From Eubacterium plexicaudatum ASF492 (GTDB lineage: Bacteria; Bacillota; Clostridia; Lachnospirales; Lachnospiraceae), in assembly GCF_000364225.2 (NCBI RefSeq), contig NZ_AQFT02000001.1, positions 5,142,001 to 5,206,000 on the forward strand: a stretch of DNA of 64,000 nucleotides, given 5' to 3'. The position numbers and the translations under genes are program-made. Of this stretch, positions 21,507 through 30,237 are shown one piece after another. Positions within the stretch are counted from its first letter, which is position 1, and each line of letters opens with the position of its first letter. Under the pieces are notes generated by a model. It was not told the DNA's origin, did not search any database, and was given only the letters and a program-made list of their open reading frames with translations.

Positions 21507-22451
21507 TTATTTTTGATTCAGCAGAAAGAAATGAAACCGGCTGCCCTGTTCTAATTTGGAGTCAACGACCACATATCCCTGTTCGCTTTGCAGAATGAGC
21601 TGTGTCAGGTATAAACCAAGGCCAAGACCTTCGGCTGTTCCGGTTTGCTCCGCACGGTAGAAACGTCGAAAGATTTTGTTGTATTCGGTCTCCGGGATAC
21701 CGGGGCCTTCGTCCTGTACGGTGATTCTTGTATAAATATTCATTCTTTCCGCATAGATTTGGATTTGCGTGTGTTCGGGGGAATATTTTACAGCATTTTC
21801 CAGTACATTCGCCAGTGCTTCTGCTGTCCATTTCGGATTATGATAGACGCAAAGAACCGGTATGTCTTCCGCGCAGATGGTAATATTTTTGACGGCCGCC
21901 TGTGCATATACCGTGCTTACGGCTTTTGCAATTGTCGGGCGGATATTCGTATTTTCAGCCTGAAACCGTATCATTCCATCTTCCAGACGTGCGGCTTTTA
22001 ACAGGTTTTGGACGAGCCATTGCATTGTGGAAGCTTGTGTCCGGACATGAGAAAGAAATTCTTTTTTCTGCGGCGCATCCATGTGTGCGGAATTTGATTC
22101 CAGCAGGTCCAGGTCCAGAATGATATTGGCAAGTGGTGTTTTCAGCTGGTGAGACAGATCGGAAAGCAGTTCCGTGACCTGTTTTTTTTCCCGCAGGGCT
22201 TCATTTTCCCGCCATGCGGCACGGCTTAAGAGCAGCTGTATATCGCTGGCAAGTCTGGATTCTCTTGTTTCCCGGATGTCGATCCGATGATTTTGGCGGA
22301 CCGCATCCCAGGTATCTTCTTTTTGAAACAGTTCCAAAACCGCGTCCAGACAACGCCATTGATGGAAAAACCAGGCGGCCCAGAGCAGCAGTACGAGAAT
22401 ACTGCATAGCAGGGAACCGCCTAAAATCCAGCATAATAGTTCGGATTGCAT
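21507..22451 (-). CDS. Sensor histidine kinase
   Basis: This kinase of 314 residues has a single N-terminal membrane segment (about residues 5-28). The H box is LSDLSHQLKTPLANI, the N box ALANVLENAVKYS, the G boxes DEGPGIP and GLGLGLYLTQLI. There is almost no extracellular loop, so it may sense through the membrane or through the partner transporter. The ATG overlaps the response-regulator stop by one base (TAATG), with RBS GGGAGG. The longer frame to 22466 is not preferred. Confidence 0.9.
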   Translation of the reverse strand: MQSELLCWILGGSLLCSILVLLLWAAWFFHQWRCLDAVLELFQKEDTWDAVRQNHRIDIRETRESRLASDIQLLLSRAAWRENEALREKKQVTELLSDLSHQLKTPLANIILDLDLLESNSAHMDAPQKKEFLSHVRTQASTMQWLVQNLLKAARLEDGMIRFQAENTNIRPTIAKAVSTVYAQAAVKNITICAEDIPVLCVYHNPKWTAEALANVLENAVKYSPEHTQIQIYAERMNIYTRITVQDEGPGIPETEYNKIFRRFYRAEQTGTAEGLGLGLYLTQLILQSEQGYVVVDSKLEQGSRFHFFLLNQK

Positions 22452-23131
22452 TATGTTTCCTCCCATAGATAACCCATGCCATAAATGGTTTTGATATGGT
22501 TGTTTCCGATTTTTCGCCGCAGGCGGCTGATGTTGACCGATAATGTGTTTTCTTCTACAAAATTGCTGTCATGATCCCATATATGCTGCAGAATCTGTTC
22601 TTTTAAAAGGACCTGGTTTTTGTTTTCCAGAAAATACCGAAGCAGACGGAATTCCGTCAGGCTTAGTTCCAGTTCCGTTTCATTCAGAAAGGCACGGGCG
22701 GTTTTTACATTCAGACGAACCGTGCCGGAACACAGTTGTGTATTTGCCGGATTTTTATTTGTGTCGGATTCCGATGTATGATTTTTAAGAGCTTTTTCCA
22801 GGCGCAGCTTTAGTATGGAGATAGAAAAAGGTTTGGTAATGTAATCGTCCGCCCCGCTTTTTAACCCCATGATCTCGTCCGTCTCCATATCGCGGGCGGT
22901 CAGCATCAGGATAGGAGTATCGGAATGGCTGCGGATTTGTCTGCATAAGTCGATACCATCGCCGTCCGGCAGGTTCAGATCAAGCAGCACCGCATCCGGC
23001 TGTTCATGCAGAAATAGATTCCAGCCTTCCTGTTTTGCAGCGGCTGTTACGGTTTCATAGCCTTCCTGCAGTAAGGCAAAAGAAATGCCGCGGTTAAGGC
23101 CGGGATCGTCTTCGACCACCAGTATTTTCAT
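22451..23131 (-). CDS. OmpR-family response regulator
   Basis: The receiver domain (about residues 1-115) has acidic DD near residue 8, a phospho-acceptor Asp in AVLLDLNLPDGDG and Lys in DDYITKPF. The C-terminal winged helix is about residues 130-226 (EFRLLRYFLENKNQVLLKEQ). The start is the ATG at 23131, which overlaps the methyltransferase stop as ATGA. It likely controls the downstream ABC genes. Confidence 0.92.
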   Translation of the reverse strand: MKILVVEDDPGLNRGISFALLQEGYETVTAAAKQEGWNLFLHEQPDAVLLDLNLPDGDGIDLCRQIRSHSDTPILMLTARDMETDEIMGLKSGADDYITKPFSISILKLRLEKALKNHTSESDTNKNPANTQLCSGTVRLNVKTARAFLNETELELSLTEFRLLRYFLENKNQVLLKEQILQHIWDHDSNFVEENTLSVNISRLRRKIGNNHIKTIYGMGYLWEET

Positions 23132-23991
23132 ATTGTACGGCTCCATCGTCCGGATGCGCCGCATGGCAGGATCAGCCCGCCGCAAGCAACAGGCAGGCCA
23201 ATTTCCTGCGCATCTGTCATACCATTATATTTTTTCATGGCAGTGCCTAGCATATAGGCAAGCACTGCGGGCTGCAGGCCGGTCGTATAAGAATTGATGA
23301 GGAAAAACAACGGCTTTGGGGTCAGTATTTTTGTACAGTTTTGTATCAGAGGATAGATGGCGTCCTCTATTTTCCAGATTTCTCCTTTTGGGCCGCGGCC
23401 ATACGAAGGCGGGTCCATAATTACGGCGTCATAAGTCCGTCCGCGTCGGATTTCACGTTCTACGAATTTCATACAGTCGTCCACAAGCCAGCGGATCGGA
23501 GCATCTCCCAGACCGGAAGCGAGTGCGTTTTCCTTTGCCCAGGTGACCATGCCTTTGGATGCATCCACATGTGTAACTTCCGCACCGGCTTTTGCAGCTG
23601 CCAGTGTTGCGCCGCCGGTGTAGGCGAACAGGTTTAATACACGAACCGGACGATCGGCACCGCGTATTTTATCTGCAATCCAGTCCCAGTTTACGGCTTG
23701 TTCCGGAAACAGGCCGGTATGCTTGAAGCTGAATGGTTTTAAATGAAAGGTCAGCGTTTTATAGCGGATCTCCCATTGCTGCGGCAGGTCAAAAAATTCC
23801 CATTCGCCGCCTCCTTTTGTACTTCTGTGATAATGTGCGTTCAGCTTTTTCCAGCGTTTGTCCGAACGGGGAGTGTCCCAGATGACCTGCGGGTCCGGAC
23901 GAAGCAGGATGTAGCGGTCCCAGCGTTCCAGCTTTTCGCCGCCGGAACAGTCTATAACTTCATAATCTTTCCATTGATCTGCGATCCACAT
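23128..23991 (-). CDS. RlmI/RlmK-like SAM-dependent methyltransferase
   Basis: This is a 287-residue class I methyltransferase. The SAM-binding motif is VLNLFAYTGGATLAAAKAGA with the acidic HVDASKGM, and the catalytic motif is DAVIMDPPSYGRG. This resembles the C5-cytosine rRNA methyltransferases of the RlmI type but lacks an N-terminal PUA domain. RBS AAGGAG precedes the ATG. It is the first gene of the operon, coupled by ATGA to the response-regulator gene; whether it has a role in the resistance module or is only co-transcribed is unclear. Confidence 0.8.
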   Translation of the reverse strand: MWIADQWKDYEVIDCSGGEKLERWDRYILLRPDPQVIWDTPRSDKRWKKLNAHYHRSTKGGGEWEFFDLPQQWEIRYKTLTFHLKPFSFKHTGLFPEQAVNWDWIADKIRGADRPVRVLNLFAYTGGATLAAAKAGAEVTHVDASKGMVTWAKENALASGLGDAPIRWLVDDCMKFVEREIRRGRTYDAVIMDPPSYGRGPKGEIWKIEDAIYPLIQNCTKILTPKPLFFLINSYTTGLQPAVLAYMLGTAMKKYNGMTDAQEIGLPVACGGLILPCGASGRWSRTI

Positions 23992-24187
23992 ATTAGACTC
24001 CTTTTATGTGTATATATAAAAAAATGATGAAAATGCTTTTTACATAATAAATGTAATGTAAGGGCTGTGGGGTGTCAAGTGAAAAATTTTATGGGTATTG
24101 CAGTGATCGAAAAGCTTTTAGGCTGAGTAACACAGATTTGCCAAATGACTATGTACGAAAAAAAATACAATATTTTGAAAAAAAATC

Positions 24188-24216
24188 TTGCAATTCCACA
24201 TTGTATCATATATAAT
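24188..24216 (+). promoter_or_regulatory. Strong sigma-A promoter of the S10 ribosomal operon
   Basis: TTGCAA (24188-24193), a 17-base spacer and TATAAT (24211-24216) make a near-perfect promoter. It lies about 280 bases before rpsJ, so transcription should begin near 24223 and leave a long leader. Bases 24000-24187 show no gene. Confidence 0.85.
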
Positions 24217-24222
24217 CCAAAG

Positions 24223-24495
24223 TGCTGTGACATGATAGCGATGAAGCGCGAGGTTGCTGCTTTACAATAGCAGGTTTTCCGTGGAGCGAATGTCAAGTTA
24301 GGAAACTGGCGACAAGTCACTGTACGATTAGAATATCTACTACGCATGTTGTAGAAATATGGTGTGTAGTCATCAGGACACACACGGGTTCGTGTACAGT
24401 CACCGCTTGTCGTACTGCCGCGATAGAAAGTAAAATGCGAATGCAGTCTTTCTGTCGCCGTAATATTAAGTGCGAATAAGGAGGCGACTTTTTTT
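24223..24495 (+). ncRNA. Structured 5' leader of the S10 operon
   Basis: About 270 untranslated bases fold by eye into several stems. CGACAAG/TCACTGTAC (24310-24325) pairs long-range with GTACAGTCACCGCTTGTCG (24394-24412). This encloses a CTACTAC/GTTGTAG hairpin and an ACAC/GTGT hairpin. A further stem is CGATAGAAAG (24421-24430) with CTTTCTGTCG (24448-24457). Ribosomal operons are often regulated by a ribosomal protein binding such a leader; which protein binds here is not shown by the sequence. Confidence 0.65.
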
Positions 24496-24807
24496 ATGGC
24501 AAGTCAAACAATGAGAATCATTCTCAAAGCTTACGATCATGAGTTGATCGATGCATCGGCAAAAAAAATCATCGAAACTGTAAAGAAAAACGGAGCACAG
24601 GTGAGCGGACCGGTGCCGCTTCCGACAAAAAAGGAAGTTATTACGATTCTGAGAGCCGTACACAAGTACAAAGACTCCAGAGAACAGTTTGAGCAGAGAA
24701 CTCATAAGAGACTGATTGATATTATTGCACCGACACAGAAGACTGTGGATGCATTAACCAGATTGGAGTTACCGGCTGGTGTAAATATCGATATTAAGAT
24801 GAAATAA
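24496..24807 (+). CDS. rpsJ: 30S ribosomal protein S10
   Basis: A protein of 103 residues with the family sequence MRIILKAYDHELIDASAKKIIETVKK and PLPTKKEVITILRAVHKYKDSREQFE. S10 is a head protein of the small subunit and also the NusE antitermination factor. RBS AAGGAGG lies upstream. It is the first gene of the ribosomal superoperon. Confidence 0.98.
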   Translation: MASQTMRIILKAYDHELIDASAKKIIETVKKNGAQVSGPVPLPTKKEVITILRAVHKYKDSREQFEQRTHKRLIDIIAPTQKTVDALTRLELPAGVNIDIKMK

Positions 24808-24813
24808 TCATCT

Positions 24814-24940
24814 TGAACAGGTAACTATTTCAGATAGGCAACAATCCTGAAGGGTTTTTATCATAGAAGCAATACTGCCAGGCGGTATTCCACTTATGTT
24901 ACTAACTGTTCTAGGATGAACGCATAAATTACGCGTTCCG
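24814..24940 (+). ncRNA. Structured RNA between rpsJ and rplC
   Basis: GAACAG-GTAAC (24815-24825) can pair with GTTAC (24898-24902) plus CTGTTC (24906-24911). This closes a region containing AATACTG/CGGTATT (24871-24889). GAACGC (24918-24923) and GCGTTC (24933-24938) form a second hairpin just before the rplC ribosome site. A 158-base gap inside a tightly packed ribosomal operon is unusual and suggests an internal control element. Confidence 0.55.
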
Positions 24941-24965
24941 CTGTAGGATAACAGGAGGTAAAAGA

Positions 24966-25649
24966 ATGAAGAAAGCGATCTTAGCTACAAAAGTCGGAAT
25001 GACTCAAATCTTCAACGATAACGGAGAATTAACTCCGGTTACCGTATTGCAGGCAGGGCCTTGCGTCGTTACACAGATCAAAACGGTTGAAAACGACGGT
25101 TACAGTGCGGTACAGGTTGGTTTTGTTGACAAAAAGGATAAGATCATCAACAAAGATGCCAACGGCAAGAAAGAAATCAGAAACAGACATGGCGTGACAA
25201 AGGCTGAAAAAGGCCATTTTGACAAGGCCGGTGTTTCTGGTAAGAGATTCGTAAGAGAATTTAAGTTTGATAACGCTGCCGATTATAAACTGGCAGACGA
25301 AATCAAGGCAGATATTTTTGCAGCAGGCGATAAGGTAGATGCTACTGCAATATCGAAAGGAAAAGGTTTCCAGGGCGCTATTAAAAGACATGGACAGCAC
25401 AGAGGACCTATGACACATGGTTCCAAGTTCCATCGTCATCAGGGTTCTAACGGTGCATGTTCTTCACCAAGCCGTGTGTTCAAGGGCAAAGGGATGCCGG
25501 GACATATGGGTGCCGAGCAGGTGACGGTACAGAATCTTGAGATTGTCAGAGTTGATGCTGAGAATAATCTTCTTCTTGTAAAAGGCTCCGTACCGGGACC
25601 AAAGAAGTCGTTAATCACCATCAAAGAAGCGGTAAAATCTAATAAATAG
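24966..25649 (+). CDS. rplC: 50S ribosomal protein L3
   Basis: The product has 227 residues and starts MKKAILATKVGMTQIF. It carries the conserved loop SKGKGFQGAIKRHGQHRGPMTHGSK that reaches toward the peptidyl-transferase centre and the GMPGHMG motif. RBS AGGAGG precedes the ATG. Confidence 0.98.
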   Translation: MKKAILATKVGMTQIFNDNGELTPVTVLQAGPCVVTQIKTVENDGYSAVQVGFVDKKDKIINKDANGKKEIRNRHGVTKAEKGHFDKAGVSGKRFVREFKFDNAADYKLADEIKADIFAAGDKVDATAISKGKGFQGAIKRHGQHRGPMTHGSKFHRHQGSNGACSSPSRVFKGKGMPGHMGAEQVTVQNLEIVRVDAENNLLLVKGSVPGPKKSLITIKEAVKSNK

Positions 25650-25678
25650 CGCATAATCAGGAAAGGAGGACTTTACAG

Positions 25679-26299
25679 ATGGCTAACGTATCTGTTTTTA
25701 ATATGGAAGGCAAGGAAGTAGGCAGCATAGAATTAAATGATGCGGTCTTCGGTGTAGAAGTGAATGAACACTTGGTACACATGGCAGTATTACAGCAGCT
25801 TGCCAATAAACGTCAGGGAACACAGAAAGCCAAAACGCGTTCCGAAGTCAGCGGCGGCGGAAGAAAGCCGTGGAGACAGAAAGGAACCGGCCATGCGAGA
25901 CAGGGTTCTACAAGATCTCCGCAGTGGAAGGGCGGCGGAGTTGTATTTGCTCCGACACCAAGAGATTATTCTTTCAAATTAAATAAGAAAGAAAAGAGAG
26001 CTGCCTTAAAGTCGGCGCTCACATCCAGAGTAAATGAAAGCAAGCTCATCGTAGTGGATGATCTGAAACTGGATGAAGTAAAAACAAAGAAAATGGCCGG
26101 CGCGCTGAAAGCATTGAATGCGGAAAAAGCACTGATCGTGCTGAATGAAGATAATGACAATGTGGCATTATCTGCAAGAAATATTCCTACCGTAAAAGTA
26201 TCTTATATCAATACGATTAACGTATATGACATTTTAAAATACAATACGCTTGTATTATCGAAGGATGCTGTAGCAGCAATTGAGGAGGTGTATGCATAA
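25679..26299 (+). CDS. rplD: 50S ribosomal protein L4
   Basis: This protein of 206 residues has the exit-tunnel loop region RSEVSGGGRKPWRQKGTGHARQGS. In some bacteria L4 also represses its own operon. RBS AAAGGAGG. Its stop overlaps the start of rplW by one base. Confidence 0.98.
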   Translation: MANVSVFNMEGKEVGSIELNDAVFGVEVNEHLVHMAVLQQLANKRQGTQKAKTRSEVSGGGRKPWRQKGTGHARQGSTRSPQWKGGGVVFAPTPRDYSFKLNKKEKRAALKSALTSRVNESKLIVVDDLKLDEVKTKKMAGALKALNAEKALIVLNEDNDNVALSARNIPTVKVSYINTINVYDILKYNTLVLSKDAVAAIEEVYA

Positions 26300-26598
26300 T
26301 GGCAAACATTCAATATTATGATGTAATCCTCAGACCGGTGGTTACAGAAAAAAGTATGGAGCTTATGGCAGACAAGAAGTATACATTTTATGTGCATACG
26401 GATGCCAATAAAGCAATGATTAAAAATGCCGTGGAAAAAATGTTCGAAGGAACCAAAGTAGCAAAGGTTAATACGATGAACATTCCGGGCAAGAAAAGAA
26501 GACGCGGCGCCGTAACAGGACAGTGTGCAGACAAAAAGAAAGCAATTGTTCAGCTGACAGAGGACAGTGCCGATATTGAAATTTTCAGCGGACTGTAA
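26299..26598 (+). CDS. rplW: 50S ribosomal protein L23
   Basis: A protein of 99 residues beginning YDVILRPVVTEKSMELM, with a basic KKRRRGAVTG stretch. L23 sits at the tunnel exit and docks trigger factor and SRP. GAGGTG upstream lies inside the end of rplD, suggesting coupling. Confidence 0.97.
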   Translation: MANIQYYDVILRPVVTEKSMELMADKKYTFYVHTDANKAMIKNAVEKMFEGTKVAKVNTMNIPGKKRRRGAVTGQCADKKKAIVQLTEDSADIEIFSGL

Positions 26599-26693
26599 AA
26601 GAAAATACGATCTAGGAAGTATTTTATAAGTTACGGAATCCGAACAATATGTGCAGCTTGCACGATAAGAAAGCATCGAAAGGAGAAACAACC

Positions 26694-27542
26694 ATGGGAA
26701 TCCAGAGTTATAACCCATATACACCTTCCAGAAGACATATGACTGGATCTGATTTCTCTGAAATCACAAAGAAGACTCCTGAAAAATCTTTGTTGGCACC
26801 AAAAAAGAAACATTCAGGACGTAATAATCAGGGTAAAATTACTGTCAGACATCGTGGCGGTGGAAATAAACAGAAATACAGAATAATTGATTTTAAAAGA
26901 AGAAAAGACGGTATGGCAGCAAAGGTTATTGGTATCGAATACGATCCGAACCGTTCTGCAAATATCGCACTGATCAGATATACGGATGGCCAGAAAGCTT
27001 ATATTCTTGCCCCGGCAGGACTTACGGACGGCATGCAGGTTATGAACGGACCTGAAGCAGAAGTAAGAATAGGCAATTGTCTTCCGCTTGAAAGCATCCC
27101 GGTTGGTACACAGGTACACAATATCGAGCTGTATCCGGGTAAAGGCGGACAGTTGGTGCGTTCTGCTGGCCTCAGCGCACAGTTAATGGCAAAAGAAGGC
27201 AAATATGCAACATTAAGGCTGCCTTCCGGTGAAATGAGAATGGCTCCTCTGAACTGCCGTGCAACGATCGGAATTGTTGGAAATGGTGATCACAACCTGA
27301 TCAATATCGGTAAAGCGGGACGTAAGCGTCATATGGGTATTCGCCCGACGGTACGCGGTTCCGTTATGAACCCGAATGACCATCCACATGGTGGTGGTGA
27401 AGGTAAGGCTCCGATTGGACGTCCGGGTCCATGTACACCTTGGGGCAAACCTGCACTTGGCCTTAAGACACGTAAGAAAAAGAAAGCTTCAAATAAGCTG
27501 ATCGTAAGAAGACGTGACGGCAGAGCAATCAAGAGTAAATAG
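26694..27542 (+). CDS. rplB: 50S ribosomal protein L2
   Basis: This 282-residue protein starts MGIQSYNPYTPSRRHMTGSDF behind AAAGGAG. The conserved C-terminal motif NPNDHPHGGGEGKAPIGR includes the His important for peptidyl transfer. An in-frame codon at 26649 is not the start. Confidence 0.98.
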   Translation: MGIQSYNPYTPSRRHMTGSDFSEITKKTPEKSLLAPKKKHSGRNNQGKITVRHRGGGNKQKYRIIDFKRRKDGMAAKVIGIEYDPNRSANIALIRYTDGQKAYILAPAGLTDGMQVMNGPEAEVRIGNCLPLESIPVGTQVHNIELYPGKGGQLVRSAGLSAQLMAKEGKYATLRLPSGEMRMAPLNCRATIGIVGNGDHNLINIGKAGRKRHMGIRPTVRGSVMNPNDHPHGGGEGKAPIGRPGPCTPWGKPALGLKTRKKKKASNKLIVRRRDGRAIKSK

Positions 27543-27555
27543 GAGGAATATAGTA

Positions 27556-27840
27556 ATGGGTAAAAGATCATTGAAAAAAGGTCCTTTCGCAGATGAAAGC
27601 CTGTTAAAGAAGGTAGATGCCCTGAACGCTGCAGGTGATAATGCGGTTATTAAGACATGGTCACGCCGTTCCACGATTTTTCCGTCTTTCGTGGGACGTA
27701 CGTTCGCAGTGCATGATGGCAGAAAGCATGTACCGGTATATGTTACAGAGGATATGGTTGGGCATAAGCTTGGTGAGTTTGTTGCAACAAGAACTTACCG
27801 TGGTCATGTAAAAGAAGAAAAAAGATCAAGAGTGAAATAA
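27556..27840 (+). CDS. rpsS: 30S ribosomal protein S19
   Basis: The protein has 94 residues (MGKRSLKKGPFADESLLKKV) and the family motif TWSRRSTIFPSFVGRTFAVH. RBS GGAGG precedes it. S19 sits in the 30S head, paired with S13. Confidence 0.97.
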   Translation: MGKRSLKKGPFADESLLKKVDALNAAGDNAVIKTWSRRSTIFPSFVGRTFAVHDGRKHVPVYVTEDMVGHKLGEFVATRTYRGHVKEEKRSRVK

Positions 27841-27870
27841 TTCGCTGATTAGGAAAGGAGGCTCTATTTC

Positions 27871-28257
27871 ATGGCTAAAGGACATAGATCTCAAATCAAG
27901 AGAGAGAGAAATGAAAATAAAGATACCAGACCTTCTGCAAAATTATCTTATGCAAGAGTGTCAGTTACGAAAGCTTGCTTTGTACTGGATGCAATTCGTG
28001 GAAAAGATGTAAAAACAGCGCTTGCTATTTTGGATTACAATCCACGCTATGCATCTCAGATTACTGCTAAATTATTAAGATCCGCGATTGCGAATGCAGA
28101 AAATAACAACGGAATGGATGCAGACCGCTTGTATATTGAAGAATGCTACGCAAACAAAGGACCTACGATGAAGAGAATCAGACCGAGGGCACAGGGGCGT
28201 GCATATAGAATCGAAAAGAGAATGAGCCACATTACCATTGTGCTGAATGAAAGATAA
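27871..28257 (+). CDS. rplV: 50S ribosomal protein L22
   Basis: The 128-residue product has the family motif ANAENNNGMDADRLYIEECY and the tunnel beta-hairpin MKRIRPRAQGRAYRI, where macrolide-resistance changes are known to arise; no such insertion is visible here. RBS AAAGGAGG. Confidence 0.97.
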   Translation: MAKGHRSQIKRERNENKDTRPSAKLSYARVSVTKACFVLDAIRGKDVKTALAILDYNPRYASQITAKLLRSAIANAENNNGMDADRLYIEECYANKGPTMKRIRPRAQGRAYRIEKRMSHITIVLNER

Positions 28258-28268
28258 GGAGGGAAAGC

Positions 28269-28925
28269 ATGGGACAGAAAGTTAATCCTCATGGCTTAAG
28301 AGTTGGTGTCATTTCTGACTGGGACTCTAAGTGGTATGCAGAAGGAGATTTCGCAGACTGTTTAATAGAAGATTACAAGATCAGAGAATTCCTGAAAAAG
28401 AAATTATACACGGCTGGTATCTCAAAGATCGAGATTGAGAGAGCTTCCGAGCGTGTAAAAGTTATTATATATACGGCAAAACCGGGTGTTGTCATTGGTA
28501 AAGGCGGCGCTGAGATCGAAAAAGTAAAAGGTGAGCTTCAGAAATATACAAGCAAGAAGCTGATCGTTGATATTAAAGAAGTTAAGAAACCGGATAAGGA
28601 TGCACAGCTGGTAGCGGAAAACATTGCACTGCAGCTGGAAAATCGTATTTCTTTCCGTCGTGCAATGAAATCCTGCATGTCCAGAAGCTTAAAAGCGGGT
28701 GCGCTTGGTATTAAGACAGCCGTATCCGGACGTCTCGGCGGCGCAGATATGGCTCGTACGGAGTTCTATTCCGAAGGAAATATCCCGCTTCAGACATTAA
28801 GAGCAGACATTGATTATGGATTCGCTGAGGCAGATACGACCTACGGTAAAGTAGGTGTAAAAGTATGGATCTACAAAGGTGAGATTCTTCCTACAAAAGG
28901 AAATAAGGAAGGAGGCGCTCAGTAA
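28269..28925 (+). CDS. rpsC: 30S ribosomal protein S3
   Basis: The 218-residue protein starts MGQKVNPHGLRVGVI. It has the KH-domain GVVIGKGGAEIEKVK and the C-terminal motif ARTEFYSEGNIPLQTLRADIDYG. It forms part of the mRNA entry channel. RBS AAGGAGG. Confidence 0.98.
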   Translation: MGQKVNPHGLRVGVISDWDSKWYAEGDFADCLIEDYKIREFLKKKLYTAGISKIEIERASERVKVIIYTAKPGVVIGKGGAEIEKVKGELQKYTSKKLIVDIKEVKKPDKDAQLVAENIALQLENRISFRRAMKSCMSRSLKAGALGIKTAVSGRLGGADMARTEFYSEGNIPLQTLRADIDYGFAEADTTYGKVGVKVWIYKGEILPTKGNKEGGAQ

Positions 28926-28927
28926 TT

Positions 28928-29368
28928 ATGTTAATGCCGAAAAGAGTAAAGCATAGAAAACAGTTCCGCGGCTCTATGAGAGGAAAGGCTTCCAGAGGTA
29001 ATAAAATTACAAACGGTGCATTTGGTATCGTTGCAATGGAGCCGGCGTGGATCAGATCAAATCAGATCGAAGCAGCCCGTATTGCCATGACACGTTATGT
29101 AAAGCGTGGCGGTAAGATTTGGATTAAAATATTCCCTGATAAACCTGTAACTGCAAAGCCGGCAGAAACCCGAATGGGTTCCGGAAAAGGCTCCCTGGAA
29201 TACTGGGTAGCTGTTGTAAAGCCAGGACGTGTATTGTTTGAGATCGATGGAGTTGCGGAAGAAACTGCGAGAGAGGCATTGCGTCTCGCTACACACAAAT
29301 TACCTTGTAAATGTAAAGTAGTTTCGCGTGCAGACTTAGAAGGCGGTGAATCAAATGAAAGCAAGTAA
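28928..29368 (+). CDS. rplP: 50S ribosomal protein L16
   Basis: The product has 146 residues (MLMPKRVKHRKQFRGSMRGK) and the conserved WIKIFPDKPVTAKPAETRMGSGKG. It begins two bases after the rpsC stop, with a ribosome site in the end of rpsC, and overlaps rpmC at its own end. Confidence 0.97.
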   Translation: MLMPKRVKHRKQFRGSMRGKASRGNKITNGAFGIVAMEPAWIRSNQIEAARIAMTRYVKRGGKIWIKIFPDKPVTAKPAETRMGSGKGSLEYWVAVVKPGRVLFEIDGVAEETAREALRLATHKLPCKCKVVSRADLEGGESNESK

Positions 29369-29558
29369 ATATATAGAAGAATTACGGACACAGACGCCGG
29401 CGGATTTAAACGCTCAGTTAGCAGAGGCTAAAAAAGAACTTTTCAATTTGAGATTCCAGAATGCAACAAATCAGTTGGAGAATACAGGCAGAATCAAAGA
29501 AGTCAGAAAGAATATTGCAAGAATTCAGACAGTTATTACCGAAAAAGCGAATGCCTAA
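29355..29558 (+). CDS. rpmC: 50S ribosomal protein L29
   Basis: This 67-residue protein starts MKASKYIEELRTQTPADLN and has the L29 pattern ELFNLRFQNATNQLENTGRIKEVRKNIARI. I place the start at 29355, inside rplP, because GGCGGTG precedes it; the frame allows 29346. Confidence 0.95.
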   Translation: MKASKYIEELRTQTPADLNAQLAEAKKELFNLRFQNATNQLENTGRIKEVRKNIARIQTVITEKANA

Positions 29559-29581
29559 ATCTCAGGAAGGAGAATAATATC

Positions 29582-29836
29582 GTGGAACGGAATTTAAGAA
29601 AAACACGTGTTGGTGTTGTTGTAAGCGATAAGATGCAGAAAACAATTGTTGTAGCAGTAAAAGACAATGTAAGACATCCGCTCTATAACAAGATCGTTAA
29701 AAGAACTTATAAATTAAAAGCTCATGATGAGAACAACGACTGCAGAATCGGTGATACAGTCAGAGTGATGGAGACAAGACCATTGTCCAAAGATAAGAGA
29801 TGGAGACTTGTTGAGATCGTTGAGAGAGCGAAATAA
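29582..29836 (+). CDS. rpsQ: 30S ribosomal protein S17
   Basis: An 84-residue protein read from a GTG start at 29582 behind AAGGAG. It carries the S17 motifs TRVGVVVSDKMQKTIVV and HPLYNKIVKRTYKLKAHDE. Confidence 0.96.
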   Translation: MERNLRKTRVGVVVSDKMQKTIVVAVKDNVRHPLYNKIVKRTYKLKAHDENNDCRIGDTVRVMETRPLSKDKRWRLVEIVERAK

Positions 29837-29857
29837 TAGTACAAGGAGGATTCCAGC

Positions 29858-30226
29858 ATGATACAGCAGGAAAGCAGACTCAAAGTCGCTGATAATACAG
29901 GAGCAAAGGAGTTACTCTGCATTCGTGTTATGGGCGGTTCTACAAGAAGATATGCGCATATTGGCGATGTGATCACTGCGACCGTTAAAGATGCAACACC
30001 AGGCGGCGTTGTCAAAAAGGGCGATGTTGTAAAAGCAGTTGTTGTACGTACGGTACGTGAAACACGGCGGAAAGACGGCTCTTACATCCGGTTCGATGAA
30101 AATGCCGCAGTTATTATAAAAGATGACCAGACTCCGAGAGGAACCCGTATTTTCGGACCGGTAGCAAGGGAACTTCGTGAGAAACATTTCATGAAGATTG
30201 TTTCTCTGGCTCCGGAAGTATTATAG
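29858..30226 (+). CDS. rplN: 50S ribosomal protein L14
   Basis: The protein has 122 residues (MIQQESRLKVADNTGAKELLCIRVMGGS) and the motif RGTRIFGPVARELR. RBS AAGGAGG. L14 contacts the 30S subunit at a bridge and binds the silencing factor RsfS. Confidence 0.98.
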   Translation: MIQQESRLKVADNTGAKELLCIRVMGGSTRRYAHIGDVITATVKDATPGGVVKKGDVVKAVVVRTVRETRRKDGSYIRFDENAAVIIKDDQTPRGTRIFGPVARELREKHFMKIVSLAPEVL

Positions 30227-30237
30227 GAGGTAGCAAG

